Shown: positions 27,548-36,058, counted from the first letter of the stretch. The stretch: 64,000 bases of DNA from Roseateles sp049532965 (GCF_049532965.1 NZ_CP186694.1:4340001-4404000); one strand, 5' to 3'. The notes: generated by a model from the sequence alone, not told the origin. Numbers and translations: made by a program.

Positions 27548-27742
27548 TTACCAGGTGCCCTTGGGCGCGGGGGCGACGTCTTCGGCCGCGGTCGTCGCCA
27601 GGGACACGGAGGCGTCGGTGCCGACCAGCCAGGTGCCCTTCGGAGCGCCGCCGCCCACATGAACCAGGGTCTGCAGGTCCAGCTCGATCAGACCTTCTTC
27701 GACTTGCGTGTTGACGGCGATGTTTTGCGGTTGGGCTTGCAT
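27548..27742 (-). CDS. Double-glycine leader peptide with duplicated APKGTW motif
   Basis: 64 residues. Residues 1-32 look like a double-glycine leader: acidic and hydrophobic, with EEGLIELDLQTLVHVGGG and G30-G32 at the processing site. The rest is a core of about 32-33 residues. The hexapeptide APKGTW occurs twice: at 33-38, directly after the GGG, and at 59-64, the exact C terminus. The core is Thr/Ala/Val-rich without cysteines. A GGAG sits nine bases before the ATG. It precedes the adaptor and the C39 exporter on the same strand, as a PCAT substrate would. No modification enzymes are nearby. Whether it is a bacteriocin, a signal or something else cannot be told from sequence. Confidence 0.8.
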   Translation of the reverse strand: MQAQPQNIAVNTQVEEGLIELDLQTLVHVGGGAPKGTWLVGTDASVSLATTAAEDVAPAPKGTW

Positions 27743-27820
27743 GAGAGGCTCCAGATTCGGTGTCGTGCCCGGAAGGTGGTGAGCACGGAACGGATTGGAG
27801 CAGCGCCCTCACGGACGCAT

Positions 27821-27840
27821 AACTGTCAGCTCTTACAGTG
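27821..27840. promoter_or_regulatory. lux-box-like palindrome upstream of the GG-peptide gene
   Basis: ACTGT-N8-ACAGT (27822-27839) is a perfect five-base inverted repeat. It keeps the geometry of classical lux boxes, in which CTGT and ACAG are separated by eight bases. It lies between the LuxR-type gene and the peptide start, about 79 bases before the peptide ATG. If a regulator bound at -42, transcription would start near 27788. A weak -10 (TCCAAT, minus strand) sits at 27794-27799. Confidence 0.6.
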
Positions 27841-27866
27841 TTTACAAGATGCCCCGCCGGGCAGCA

Positions 27867-28580
27867 TCAGCGAATGAGGCCCAGCCTGAGGGCTTTCAGC
27901 ACCGCCTGATGCTTGTTGGTGCAGGCCAGCTTGTGCATCGCGTTGTTGATGTGCAGCACCGCCGTGCGTTCGGTGATGCTGAGGATGGCGCCGACTTCCC
28001 AGGCGGTCTTGCCTTCCATCGTCCAGTGCAGGCATTCGAGTTCGCGTGGCGTCAGCCGCGGGGCTTCGGCGTTCTTCTCTTCCGGCAGCAGCACGCGCAG
28101 GGCGGTGTCCACCGCGTGCACCGCGAACAGCTGCAGGTCCGCGACCATGCGCGTGAGCTGTCCCGCATCGGTGGGCAGCGGCTCGTCGCGATCGACCCCC
28201 AGCACGAAGTGGCGCCCTTCGGGCAGGTGCAGCGCCAGGCAGATGCCGGTGCTGTAGCCAAACTGCGCCTGCGATTCCCAGATGTCGCTCGCGCCATGGC
28301 GGGCGTAGGTCTGGCGGTCCCACACGATGGGCATGCTGTTGCGCTTGCAGTGCTGCATCACCGGGTCGCGTCGGCCGAACTCCGGCGCGTGCATCACCTC
28401 GGCATACCCGTCGGGGCAGTTGTCGATGGTGATGAACTCGGACTCCGCCAGCGTGTGATCCACCACCGTGATGGCGGAGACCGTCTGGAACTCCAGCTTT
28501 TGCGCGAAGCGAATCACCTCACTGCGGAACTCTTCGCGTGAGCGCGCTTCCAGGACTGATTGAAAACCACCTTGCAGCAT
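27867..28580 (-). CDS. LuxR-type regulator with altered autoinducer pocket (LuxR solo)
   Basis: About 237 residues from the ATG at 28580, which has GGAG seven bases upstream; the frame also extends to 28682. The N-terminal autoinducer-binding domain aligns without gaps to LuxR around the pocket: NCPDGYAEVMHAPEFGRRDPV...MPIVW. Asp72-Pro73 and Trp87 are kept, but the positions of the canonical Trp57 and Tyr61 (TraR numbering) are Tyr59 and Met63. The C-terminal GerE helix-turn-helix is about 172-230 (RLTPRELECLHWTMEGKTAWEVGAILSITERTAVLHINNAMHKL). No luxI-type synthase is in the window. It lies directly upstream of the peptide/exporter genes on the same strand. Confidence 0.9.
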   Translation of the reverse strand: MLQGGFQSVLEARSREEFRSEVIRFAQKLEFQTVSAITVVDHTLAESEFITIDNCPDGYAEVMHAPEFGRRDPVMQHCKRNSMPIVWDRQTYARHGASDIWESQAQFGYSTGICLALHLPEGRHFVLGVDRDEPLPTDAGQLTRMVADLQLFAVHAVDTALRVLLPEEKNAEAPRLTPRELECLHWTMEGKTAWEVGAILSITERTAVLHINNAMHKLACTNKHQAVLKALRLGLIR

Positions 28581-28704
28581 CGATCGCTCCGGCCCGTCGG
28601 CCGGCCTCGTGGGCCTCTTCGCTGGCTGTCGCGGGGCCGGGATGTCCGTCAGGGATTCGCCACGCGCCCCGCGGACCCGCATAGGCCACGTGACGCATTC
28701 ACGC

Positions 28705-28724
28705 CCCTGACAGGGTTTACAGCT
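28705..28724. promoter_or_regulatory. Weaker lux-box-like site upstream of the LuxR-type gene
   Basis: CTGA at 28707-28710 and ACAG at 28719-28722 are eight bases apart, the same geometry as the site at 27821-27840 but with one half-site mismatch. It sits about 125 bases before the chosen luxR-type start and could serve autoregulation. It also overlaps a short CCCTG-A-CAGGG palindrome. Confidence 0.3.
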
Positions 28725-28940
28725 GGCGAGCCGCCCTCGTCATGACCACACTTCTGGTCAAGGGGAGAAGCAGCAACCGCCGATCCGCAATAGCCAAACC
28801 AAACAATTCTCACAATGACACCAGCTTGGATTGTGTACGCGTGGCCGCGAATATTGTGTGATGTACAGCGTCTGCCTCGCTTGCAGTTCGCGCATTTGAG
28901 CACGCGCGTGTTGGTCGCGGGAGACGAGGATCACCCGGCC

Positions 28941-29186
28941 ATGGGGCAAACCCTGTGGAGCGGAGAATCGGAATTCGGCGCCGCAGGCGTCGCCTGGGAC
29001 TGGGTGCGCATGCCCTACGGCATCGTGTCCATGGTCGATCCCATGGCGCTGGTCACCAACCTGCAGTTCCTGAACGGGGAGGGCGAGGTGCTGGCACCGA
29101 TCGAATCGGCAATCCAGCTCAACGGCATCGTGCATACGCTCCCCTGGCAGGAACAGGTGCAGCTCGCGTTGGCGACGCGGCACTGA
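28941..29186 (+). CDS. Small hypothetical protein
   Basis: About 81 residues from the ATG at 28941 (MGQTLWSGESEFGAAGVAWDWV...). The frame is open back to 28815, but the upstream part has poor coding character. The protein has no signal peptide. A hydrophobic middle (GIVSMVDPMALVTNLQFL) and a C-terminal amphipathic stretch (NGIVHTLPWQEQVQLAL) suggest a small globular fold. GGGAG and GAGG occur upstream. It is divergent from the LuxR-type gene and may share its regulatory region. Function unknown. Confidence 0.62.
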   Translation: MGQTLWSGESEFGAAGVAWDWVRMPYGIVSMVDPMALVTNLQFLNGEGEVLAPIESAIQLNGIVHTLPWQEQVQLALATRH

Positions 29187-29338
29187 GCCGCGGGGATGCC
29201 GCCGTTGGCTGAAGCCGGGATTCGTTCGGGACGCCAGGCGCGGGCGCTCCACGGGGCAGGGGACCTCGCGTCCGCGAATCCCCAGCCCCATTCCGGCCCC
29301 AGCGACAGCCGCTGACTTCGGTGCTGGCGGCCGGGCTG

Positions 29339-30517
29339 TCAGCGCGCTACCGCGGCGCGCATCGAGCGGGCCACCAGCGCCAGTCCTGCGACGGTGAGCG
29401 CGGCGCCGACGATGACGGTCGGCATCACCTTCGCCAGCGTCAGCGGCTCGCCCTTGAGCACCTGCATCATCAGCAGGTTCTGGCCGAGTCCCGGTACCCA
29501 CAGGTGCCACGCCGCTTCGCCGCCTGGATTGACGATCGCCACCATCGGCGTCAGCGCGACAGCCGTGATGACCAGCGTCGTGCTGGCCTGCGCTTCCTTG
29601 AAGGTCTTCGTGCGGACGGCCAGTGCCATCAGCACCGCCGAAAGGCCCGCGCCCAGCGGGATCTGCAGCAGCAGGAAGCGCAGCGCTTCGCCCCAGCCGA
29701 ACTGGAACATCGCCGCCAGCGCGTCGCTGCGCATCAACCATTGACCCGGCAGGAAACTGAGGTTGGACAGCACCGCCACCAGCAGCCCCGCCATCAGCAC
29801 CGCCGCCCACTTGCCCGCGACGATGGCCGCGTGCGGCGCGGGATTGACCAGCAGCGGCTCGAGGGAGCCGCGCTCGCGCTCGCCGGCCGTGCTGTCGAGC
29901 GCCGCGGTGAGCGCGCCGTAGAGCACCGCCATCATGATGAACATCGGCAGCATCTGGGTGAGCCTTGTCGAGCGCGCCTGCTGGCTGGCCAGGTCGCGTT
30001 CCTGCACGTCGACCGGTTGCAGCTGCCGCGCGCCGATGCCGCGCATCGCCAGCGTCAGCGTGGCGCGCTCGGTGCTGAAGCCCTGCAGCAGGCGGCCCAG
30101 CGCGCCGACGCCCGCCTCGGCACGCTGGTTGGCGCTGTCGGTGACGATCTCGATGCGCGCGGGTTCTCCGCCGGCCAGCAACGTTTCGAAGTCCGGCGGG
30201 ACGACGAGCACCGGGTCCGTCAGGCGCGATGAACGCAGGCGCGCCTCATAGTCGGCGGGCGCCTCCTTGATCGTGTAGGTCTGGCGCTCGAGGTAATTGC
30301 GCAGCGACGGCGCGTGCGCGATGCCCGCGACCAGCACCTCGCGCTGCTCGGCGCGCTCCTGCAGCGATGCCGCCAGGCTCGCCATCAACATCAGCATCAG
30401 CGGCCCCATCAGCACCGACGGGATCAGCAGGCGCAGCAGCGTGCGCCGGTCACGCAGCGCGTCGACGATCTCCTTGGCGAAGACGGTGCGGAAGGCTTTG
30501 AGGAAGGCGCCGTTCAT
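29339..30517 (-). CDS. ABC-2 type transporter permease (NatB-like)
   Basis: 392 residues. A first transmembrane helix after a cytosolic start (FRTVFAKEIVDALRDRRTLLRLLIPSVLMGPLMLMLMASLAASL), a large periplasmic region (about 50-190), then five or so further helices. ERGSLEPLLVNPAPHAAIVAGKW matches the NatB/YhaP family. NatAB-type systems export sodium or small molecules; the substrate here is unknown. The start ATG at 30517 overlaps the stop of the ATPase gene by four bases, so the pair is one unit. Confidence 0.9.
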   Translation of the reverse strand: MNGAFLKAFRTVFAKEIVDALRDRRTLLRLLIPSVLMGPLMLMLMASLAASLQERAEQREVLVAGIAHAPSLRNYLERQTYTIKEAPADYEARLRSSRLTDPVLVVPPDFETLLAGGEPARIEIVTDSANQRAEAGVGALGRLLQGFSTERATLTLAMRGIGARQLQPVDVQERDLASQQARSTRLTQMLPMFIMMAVLYGALTAALDSTAGERERGSLEPLLVNPAPHAAIVAGKWAAVLMAGLLVAVLSNLSFLPGQWLMRSDALAAMFQFGWGEALRFLLLQIPLGAGLSAVLMALAVRTKTFKEAQASTTLVITAVALTPMVAIVNPGGEAAWHLWVPGLGQNLLMMQVLKGEPLTLAKVMPTVIVGAALTVAGLALVARSMRAAVAR

Positions 30518-31326
30518 GTGGACTCCAGGGCGCGCGTGGGCGCGGCTTCGGGGAAGGCGAGGTCGACGAAGGCATCCTCGAAACGCTGTCGACCGGTCTG
30601 GGCGAGCAGCCCGTCCACGGTGCCGGTCGCCACTGAGCGGCCCTGCGACATCACCACCACCTGGTCGCAGAGCTGCTCCACCTCTTGCATGATGTGGCTG
30701 GAAAACAGGATGCACTTGCTGCCGCCGGCGGGTGAGCGCAGATGTCGCAGCACCTCGCGCAGCGCGCGCGTGGCGACGACATCGAGCCCGTTGGTCGGTT
30801 CGTCCAGCACGATGTTGGCCGGGTCGTGGACCAGCGCGCGGGCCAGTGCGGTCTTCATGCGCTCGCCCTGGCTGAAGCCCTCGGCGCGGCGGTCGAGGAT
30901 CGCCCGCATGTCCAGCAGTTCAGCCAGCGATTCGGCGCGCGCCTGGGCCTGCTCCATCGGCAGGTCCTGCAGCCGTGCGAAGTAGACGATGTTCTCGCGC
31001 GCGGTCAGGCGCGGATACAGGCCATGCGCATCGCCGAGGATGCCCATCCGCGACAGCGCCGCGCGCGGCTGCTTCAGGACGTCGATGCCATCGACCTCGA
31101 TCGATCCGCGGTCGGGCGGGAACAGCCCGGCGAGCATGCGCAAGGAGGTCGTCTTGCCGGCCCCGTTCGGACCGAGCAGCCCGGTGATGCGGCCGTTCGG
31201 CGCGTCGAGGTCCACCTGGTCGACCGCGACGACGGTGCGCGTGCGCGCCCCCTTGCGGAACATCGAGGCCAGCGACGCCGCCCCGCGCGTCTGGAAAGTC
31301 TTGTGGAGCGCGTGCAGGCGGATCAT
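30514..31326 (-). CDS. ABC transporter ATP-binding protein (NatA-like)
   Basis: 270 residues with all ABC motifs: Walker A GPNGAGKTTSLRML, signature FSQGERMKTALARAL, Walker B NIVLDEPTNGLD, and the switch His in FSSHIMQEVEQL. Pairs with the overlapping permease downstream. Its start overlaps the stop of the upstream hydrolase by four bases, so hydrolase, ATPase and permease form a three-gene operon. Confidence 0.93.
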   Translation of the reverse strand: MIRLHALHKTFQTRGAASLASMFRKGARTRTVVAVDQVDLDAPNGRITGLLGPNGAGKTTSLRMLAGLFPPDRGSIEVDGIDVLKQPRAALSRMGILGDAHGLYPRLTARENIVYFARLQDLPMEQAQARAESLAELLDMRAILDRRAEGFSQGERMKTALARALVHDPANIVLDEPTNGLDVVATRALREVLRHLRSPAGGSKCILFSSHIMQEVEQLCDQVVVMSQGRSVATGTVDGLLAQTGRQRFEDAFVDLAFPEAAPTRALEST

Positions 31327-32882
31327 CGGGCGGGCTCCCGGGCGGTGGCCGAGGCCGTGGCGGCCGCGGCGGCCGCGATGGTCGCCGGGGTGGGGGGCAG
31401 GAAGGCGGGGGGGCGCGGAATGCGCGTCGCGCAGGTCGCGTCCACCTCGAGCGCATCGGCATCGCGGGGCGCGTCGATGAAGCGGAACAGCACATCACGC
31501 ATGCACGGCAAGGTGAGCGCGACGCCATGGCCGGCTTCGGGGACGACCACGTGCCGCGCCTGGTTGCCCAGCGCCTCCAGGACTCGCTGTCCATGGCGCG
31601 CCGGCGTGGCCGGATCGGCGCCGCCGCTGGTGATCAGTACGGGCGACCGGGCCGGCGTGAGCGTGTAGAACGCCGGCGGCACTTCGCCACGCGGCCAGGC
31701 GCTGCACACCCGCGCATAGAGGTCCCGGTCCAGCGTGCCGAAGTCCGGCGCGGGCGGCTCGGTGGATGCGGCGATCCGGGGCGCGTCCTCGGCGCAGAGG
31801 ACGGAGAAGTGCATGCCCTCGAAGATCCGCATCGATCGCGAGCCGCCGCCGAGTTGCGAGGCCAGTCCCGCCAGCGCGTCGAAGCGCCCCAGCGAGGCCT
31901 CGTGCAGCGCCGCCGGCAGCGCCGCCGCCAACTGCGGCGCGTACAGCGACGGACGGACCAGGCCGAGCAGCCCGTCGCGTGTCAGGGTCGCCTCCTCGGG
32001 CTGTCCGGTCAGCGGATGCGTGAAGCTCACCTTGCGCGGCACGCTCTTGAGCAGTGCCTGCCACTCGGCCTTCAGCGCCGGATAGCGGGTCTGGCAGTCC
32101 TTCGCCTGCGCGCAGGCCGCGAAGACGAGGTCCAACGACCGCTGTGCGTCCTGCGAGAAGCTCACGGGCAGCACCATGTCCGGCGGCGCGACGCCGTCGA
32201 TGACGGTGCGGCGCACCCGACCCGGGAACTGCCGCTGGTACTCCAGCGCCGCGCGGGTGCCGTAGGAGGCACCGACCAGGTTCCATCGCTCGACGCCAAG
32301 CGCCGCGCGCACCGCGTCCATGTCCTGCATCGCGATCGTGGTCGTGAAGAAGCGCAGGTCGCCATAGGGCCGCTGCTTCAGCGTGTCGCGGCATTGCTCG
32401 AGCAGCCGCACCTTCGCCCCCGGTTTCAGCAGCTCGTCGAGGCTGCGGCCACTCGGGTCGGGGCAGTCCAGCGGCGCGGACCGGCCGGTGCCGCGCTGGT
32501 CGATGAACACGAGGTCGCGGCGGTAGTTCAGCCGCGAGAGCCTGGGCAGCACGGTGGCGGTCAACGCGGTGGCGCTCTGGCCGGGACCGCCGGCCAGCAG
32601 CAGCACCGGATCGGGCAGCTTGTTCCGCGCCATCGCGGGCACGACCACGTAACCGATGTCGATGCGAACGCCGTCGGGCTTGGCCGGGTCGAGCGGGCGG
32701 CTCAGGCTGCCGCACTGCACCTCGGTGGAGACGCCCTCGACGCGGCACGGCCGCAGCGGCTGGACGGCGTCGGCGGCGCTCGCGCCACTGGCGCCACTGG
32801 CACCCAGCGCCAGCGCGGTCATTGCTGCCGCCAGGACCAGCCGGGATCGGGGGGCAGGACTTGCCCCGGGACACGTCGACAT
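31323..32882 (-). CDS. Secreted S33-type alpha/beta hydrolase (TAP-like)
   Basis: 519 residues from the ATG opening MSTCPGASPAPRSRLVLAAAMTALALG, which gives a cleavable signal peptide of about 38 residues; a longer frame upstream is unsupported. The oxyanion region is LLLAGGPGQSAT, the nucleophile elbow VGASYGTRAALEYQRQFP, and the C-terminal TAP-like part has SGGADPATPARHGQRVLEAL and VVPEAGHGVAL with the catalytic His. The family includes tripeptidyl aminopeptidases and prolyl peptidases. Periplasmic or secreted. It is the first gene of the operon with the NatAB-like transporter; a functional link is not established. Confidence 0.88.
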   Translation of the reverse strand: MSTCPGASPAPRSRLVLAAAMTALALGASGASGASAADAVQPLRPCRVEGVSTEVQCGSLSRPLDPAKPDGVRIDIGYVVVPAMARNKLPDPVLLLAGGPGQSATALTATVLPRLSRLNYRRDLVFIDQRGTGRSAPLDCPDPSGRSLDELLKPGAKVRLLEQCRDTLKQRPYGDLRFFTTTIAMQDMDAVRAALGVERWNLVGASYGTRAALEYQRQFPGRVRRTVIDGVAPPDMVLPVSFSQDAQRSLDLVFAACAQAKDCQTRYPALKAEWQALLKSVPRKVSFTHPLTGQPEEATLTRDGLLGLVRPSLYAPQLAAALPAALHEASLGRFDALAGLASQLGGGSRSMRIFEGMHFSVLCAEDAPRIAASTEPPAPDFGTLDRDLYARVCSAWPRGEVPPAFYTLTPARSPVLITSGGADPATPARHGQRVLEALGNQARHVVVPEAGHGVALTLPCMRDVLFRFIDAPRDADALEVDATCATRIPRPPAFLPPTPATIAAAAAATASATAREPAR

Positions 32883-33051
32883 GAACTCACTCCTCCGTTG
32901 TGCCCGGGGATTATGGCGAGCGGCGAGGCCTTGGCCGCCGTTGGGAATGTCCCCGCCGTTGCGCGCCGTGGCCAGGGCGCGTATGGTCCCCCGGCTTCCG
33001 TACCCGGACGGCGTTCCACGGGCCGTCCATCCGTTCACCGAAGGAGACTCC

Positions 33052-33660
33052 ATGAAGCTCTACTACAGCCCCGGCGCCTGCTCGCTGTCGCCGCACATCG
33101 TCCTGCGCGAGGCGGGCCTGGATTTCGAACCGGTGCTCGCCAGCACCAAGACGCACAAGCTGCAGGACGGCACCGACTACTACAGCATCAATCCCAAGGG
33201 CTACGTGCCGCTGCTCGAGCTCGACGACGGACAGCGGCTCAGCGAGGGGCCGGCCATCGTGCAGTACATCGCCGACCAGGCGCCCGACAAGCAACTCGCC
33301 CCGGCGAGCGGCACGATGGCGCGCTACCGGCTGCAGGAGTGGCTCAACTTCATCACCAGCGAGCTGCACAAGACCTTCAGCCCGCTGTTCAACCCGGCGA
33401 TCTCGGAAGACGCGAAGGGCGTGTTCCGCAGCAAGCTGCATGAGCGCTTCAAGTGGCTCGATGGCCAGCTCGAAGGCCGGCAGTTCCTGATGGGCGACCA
33501 GTTCTCGGTGGCGGACGCCTATCTGTTCACGGTGAGCAACTGGAGCCAGCACGTGGGCGTCGACATCACCGGCTACGCGAACCTGGTGGCGTACCGCGGC
33601 CGCATCGCGGCGCGGCCGGCGGTGCAGGCCGCGATGAAGGCCGAAGGGCTGCTGAAGTGA
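33052..33660 (+). CDS. gstA: Glutathione S-transferase, beta class
   Basis: 202 residues. MKLYYSPGACSLSPHIVLREAGLDF is the beta-class start with the catalytic Cys (CSLSPH), followed by LLELDDGQRLSEGPAIVQYIAD (glutathione gamma-Glu contact Glu-Gly-Pro/Ser-type loop) and the all-helical C-terminal domain (FSVADAYLFTVSNW). It conjugates glutathione to electrophiles. AAGGAG lies six bases before the ATG at 33052. It is divergent from the S33 hydrolase. Confidence 0.92.
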   Translation: MKLYYSPGACSLSPHIVLREAGLDFEPVLASTKTHKLQDGTDYYSINPKGYVPLLELDDGQRLSEGPAIVQYIADQAPDKQLAPASGTMARYRLQEWLNFITSELHKTFSPLFNPAISEDAKGVFRSKLHERFKWLDGQLEGRQFLMGDQFSVADAYLFTVSNWSQHVGVDITGYANLVAYRGRIAARPAVQAAMKAEGLLK

Positions 33661-33709
33661 ACCAGCGCGCCCCCGGCGGCGGCCCCCGAGGGCCCGCGCC
33701 GGCGGGCGC

Positions 33710-35314
33710 TCAGCCCTTCTTCTTCAGCAGCGATTCGCAGGTGCCCTTGTCGTCGGCGTCCTGGCGGGCGCACACGCCGTCGAGTTGCGTGCGCAAGCGC
33801 GAGAGCGCCGCGTCGTGCTGGCCGGTCGCATTCCAGGCGACCAGTTGGCTGCCCACCTTCTGCAAGGCGCGCGCGCTGCGCTCGTAGAACGCGCCCTTGT
33901 CCTTGCCCGCCTCGGCCAGCAACTGGGCGGCTGCCTTCTCGATCCGGGGGGCGTCCTGCGGCGTCAGCTCGACCAGCGCGCTGAGGTAGTTCGAGCCCCA
34001 CTGGAGGCGGGTCGCGGGGCCTTCGCTCTTGTTGAAGGCCTCTTCATACCAGCGCAGCGCCTCTTCCTTGCGGCCCTGCTTGCGCGCGTTGCCGCCGAGC
34101 TGGCTCATCAGGTAATACGGGCTGTGGCTCTTCGCGATGCTCGACTTCAGCAGCGCGTCGGAGTCGCTCCACAGGCCGGCGCGCCCCAGCAGGAAGGCGG
34201 CCGACGTGATCACCGCCTGGCGCTCGTAGCCGTCGGTGATCTCCTTGTCGGCCTTGGCGGCGTGGGCCTTGACCTCGGCCAGCAGCGGCGCGGGGAGCCT
34301 GGGTGCCAGTTCGGTCTTGGAGTGGTCGAGCCGGGCGAGCTCCACGCGCGCGATCAGCGACTGCACGCGGTCGGCGCGGGACAGCGTCGTGTCGGCATCG
34401 AAGCGCTTCAGCGCGGCATCGAACTTTGCGACCAGCGCCTGACGATCCGCTCCGGCCGCCGGGGCCAGCGCGCGCACGATGTCGTCGCCGTTGTTGCTCA
34501 GCACGTCCATCTGGGCGCGGGCGGTGGCCGGGTCTGCGAGCACCTTCTCGACGCGTGCGCGCAGCGCGGCATCGGCCTTCAAGGCGCCGCCGCCTTCGGT
34601 CGCGGCGAGCGCCTTCAGCCACAGGCGGGTCGCGGTCTCCTCATCGACGCCCTGGCTGGCCGCGGCCAGCTTCGCCAGCAGGGCGGGCCGCTGGGCCGCG
34701 GGTACCAGTTGCTGTTCATCGGTCTCCCAGGAATAGAAGCCCAGCAGCTTCCAGTCGTTGACGTCGAGCTTCCGGCCGGCCTGCGCGTCGGCGAGCACCG
34801 CCTTCACCGGCCGGCCGCCTGCCAGGCCGAGTTGGAGCACGCGCAGCACCTGGGGCGCATCGACCTCGCCGGGCAGGCGGGTGATTTCCTGGCCGTCGTT
34901 GCCGAACAGGATCATCGTCGGGTAGCCGCGCACCTTGAAGCGCGCACCCAGGCGCTGGGCGCCCGGGTTGTCGCCATCGATGTGCACCGCGACGAAGGCG
35001 CGCGACTGCTCGATGAAGTCCGCCCGGTTGAAGAGCGTGGCCTTGAGCTGGTTGCACGGCGGGCACCACTTGGCGCCCCAGTACAGCAGCACCGGCTTCT
35101 TCTCCCCGCGGGCCTGGGCGAAGGCGCGCTCGATGTCCGGGTCGCCGGACGCTTCCTGCCAGGACACGGATGCGCCCGCGCTGGCGGCCATCGCGGACGG
35201 CACCAGCGCCGGCCAGGTGCTGGCAGTCGTCAAGGCGGCGGCGAGGACGGTCAGGCGGAGGGCCGAGCGCAGCGAAATCTGCAGCCGGCGCGGCGTCGCG
35301 GTGAGGAAAGTCAT
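33710..35314 (-). CDS. Exported thioredoxin-fold protein with helical repeat C-terminal region
   Basis: 534 residues. Signal peptide to about residue 43 (ALRLTVLAAALTTASTWPALVPSAMA), then a thioredoxin domain with LLYWGAKWCPPCNQL (C84 and C87) and the cis-proline in VRGYPTMILF. From about residue 170 to the end the chain is helical and TPR-like (for example GRKEEALRWYEEAFNKSE). Likely a periplasmic disulfide oxidoreductase; redox partner unknown. The last stop is close to the convergent gst gene. Confidence 0.87.
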   Translation of the reverse strand: MTFLTATPRRLQISLRSALRLTVLAAALTTASTWPALVPSAMAASAGASVSWQEASGDPDIERAFAQARGEKKPVLLYWGAKWCPPCNQLKATLFNRADFIEQSRAFVAVHIDGDNPGAQRLGARFKVRGYPTMILFGNDGQEITRLPGEVDAPQVLRVLQLGLAGGRPVKAVLADAQAGRKLDVNDWKLLGFYSWETDEQQLVPAAQRPALLAKLAAASQGVDEETATRLWLKALAATEGGGALKADAALRARVEKVLADPATARAQMDVLSNNGDDIVRALAPAAGADRQALVAKFDAALKRFDADTTLSRADRVQSLIARVELARLDHSKTELAPRLPAPLLAEVKAHAAKADKEITDGYERQAVITSAAFLLGRAGLWSDSDALLKSSIAKSHSPYYLMSQLGGNARKQGRKEEALRWYEEAFNKSEGPATRLQWGSNYLSALVELTPQDAPRIEKAAAQLLAEAGKDKGAFYERSARALQKVGSQLVAWNATGQHDAALSRLRTQLDGVCARQDADDKGTCESLLKKKG

Positions 35315-35403
35315 GGCGCGGATCGCGGCCTTGTGGGCCGGTCGTTGTCGAGGGAAGCCGGCATTGTGGGGCCGCCGCGCCGACCGCGATATGCGGGTGG
35401 CTT

Positions 35404-35892
35404 CTAAGCTTTCCTGGCCCGCAGGCGGGCGCCGCGCTCCAGGCTCTCGGCCGGCCAGTGCTGGCGGGCGTCGTAGTACTCGGGCACTGCGACGGCGCCG
35501 GGGGGCAGTTGTACCCAGGGCTGCTTGGACGAGGTGAAGATGTGGATGTCGGGCGGCAGGCGGTCGGGTTCATCGAGCGTGCCCACGCGCACGAAGCGCA
35601 TCGCGTCGCCGCCGCCGGCGTAGTTGCTCCACACGGCGATCCAGCAGTTCGGGCAGCGCCAGATCTTCTGGCCCTTGCCGCTCTGCGACGGATTCATCAC
35701 GGGGACCGGCTCACCGGACAGCAATTCCACGCGGTCCGCCTCGATCAGCGCGTTCAGCGCGAAGGCCGCGCCACTGGCGCGCTGGCACCACCGGCAATGG
35801 CAGCAATGGACGAACAGCGGCCGGCTGGTCATGCGGTAGCGGACCTGGCGGCAGTCGCAGCCGCCCTCGAAGATTTCCTGCGCGTCGGACAT
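35404..35892 (-). CDS. GFA (CENP-V/Gfa-like) family zinc protein
   Basis: 162 residues from the ATG at 35892, which has GGGGAGG at the right distance. The zinc ligands are visible as GCDC (C12, C14), HCCHCRWC (C30-C36) and RCPNCW. This is the beta-tent fold of glutathione-dependent formaldehyde-activating enzyme-like proteins, though most members have other or unknown activities. Cytosolic. It lies 89 bases upstream of the thioredoxin-fold gene on the same strand. Confidence 0.9.
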   Translation of the reverse strand: MSDAQEIFEGGCDCRQVRYRMTSRPLFVHCCHCRWCQRASGAAFALNALIEADRVELLSGEPVPVMNPSQSGKGQKIWRCPNCWIAVWSNYAGGGDAMRFVRVGTLDEPDRLPPDIHIFTSSKQPWVQLPPGAVAVPEYYDARQHWPAESLERGARLRARKA

Positions 35893-36058
35893 CGGCATCC
35901 TCCCCATGCGAGGCGCGCAGGATAGCCGTCCGGAAACGGCCAGTGCAACGGTCCCGACAAGCGCTGACCGGCGCCGCTGCGACCTCAACAAGGGACAGCC
36001 GCGAGGGACGCCGCCGTCCTGGCTCATCCGTCCGCGAGCGCGAGTCGCGTGGCGGCGT

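Noticed and set aside
27841..27866. A terminator between the LuxR-type gene and the peptide gene
   Set aside because: A GATGC...GCATC hairpin starts right at the LuxR stop, but no U-run follows, so I did not call it a terminator. It may still attenuate read-through.
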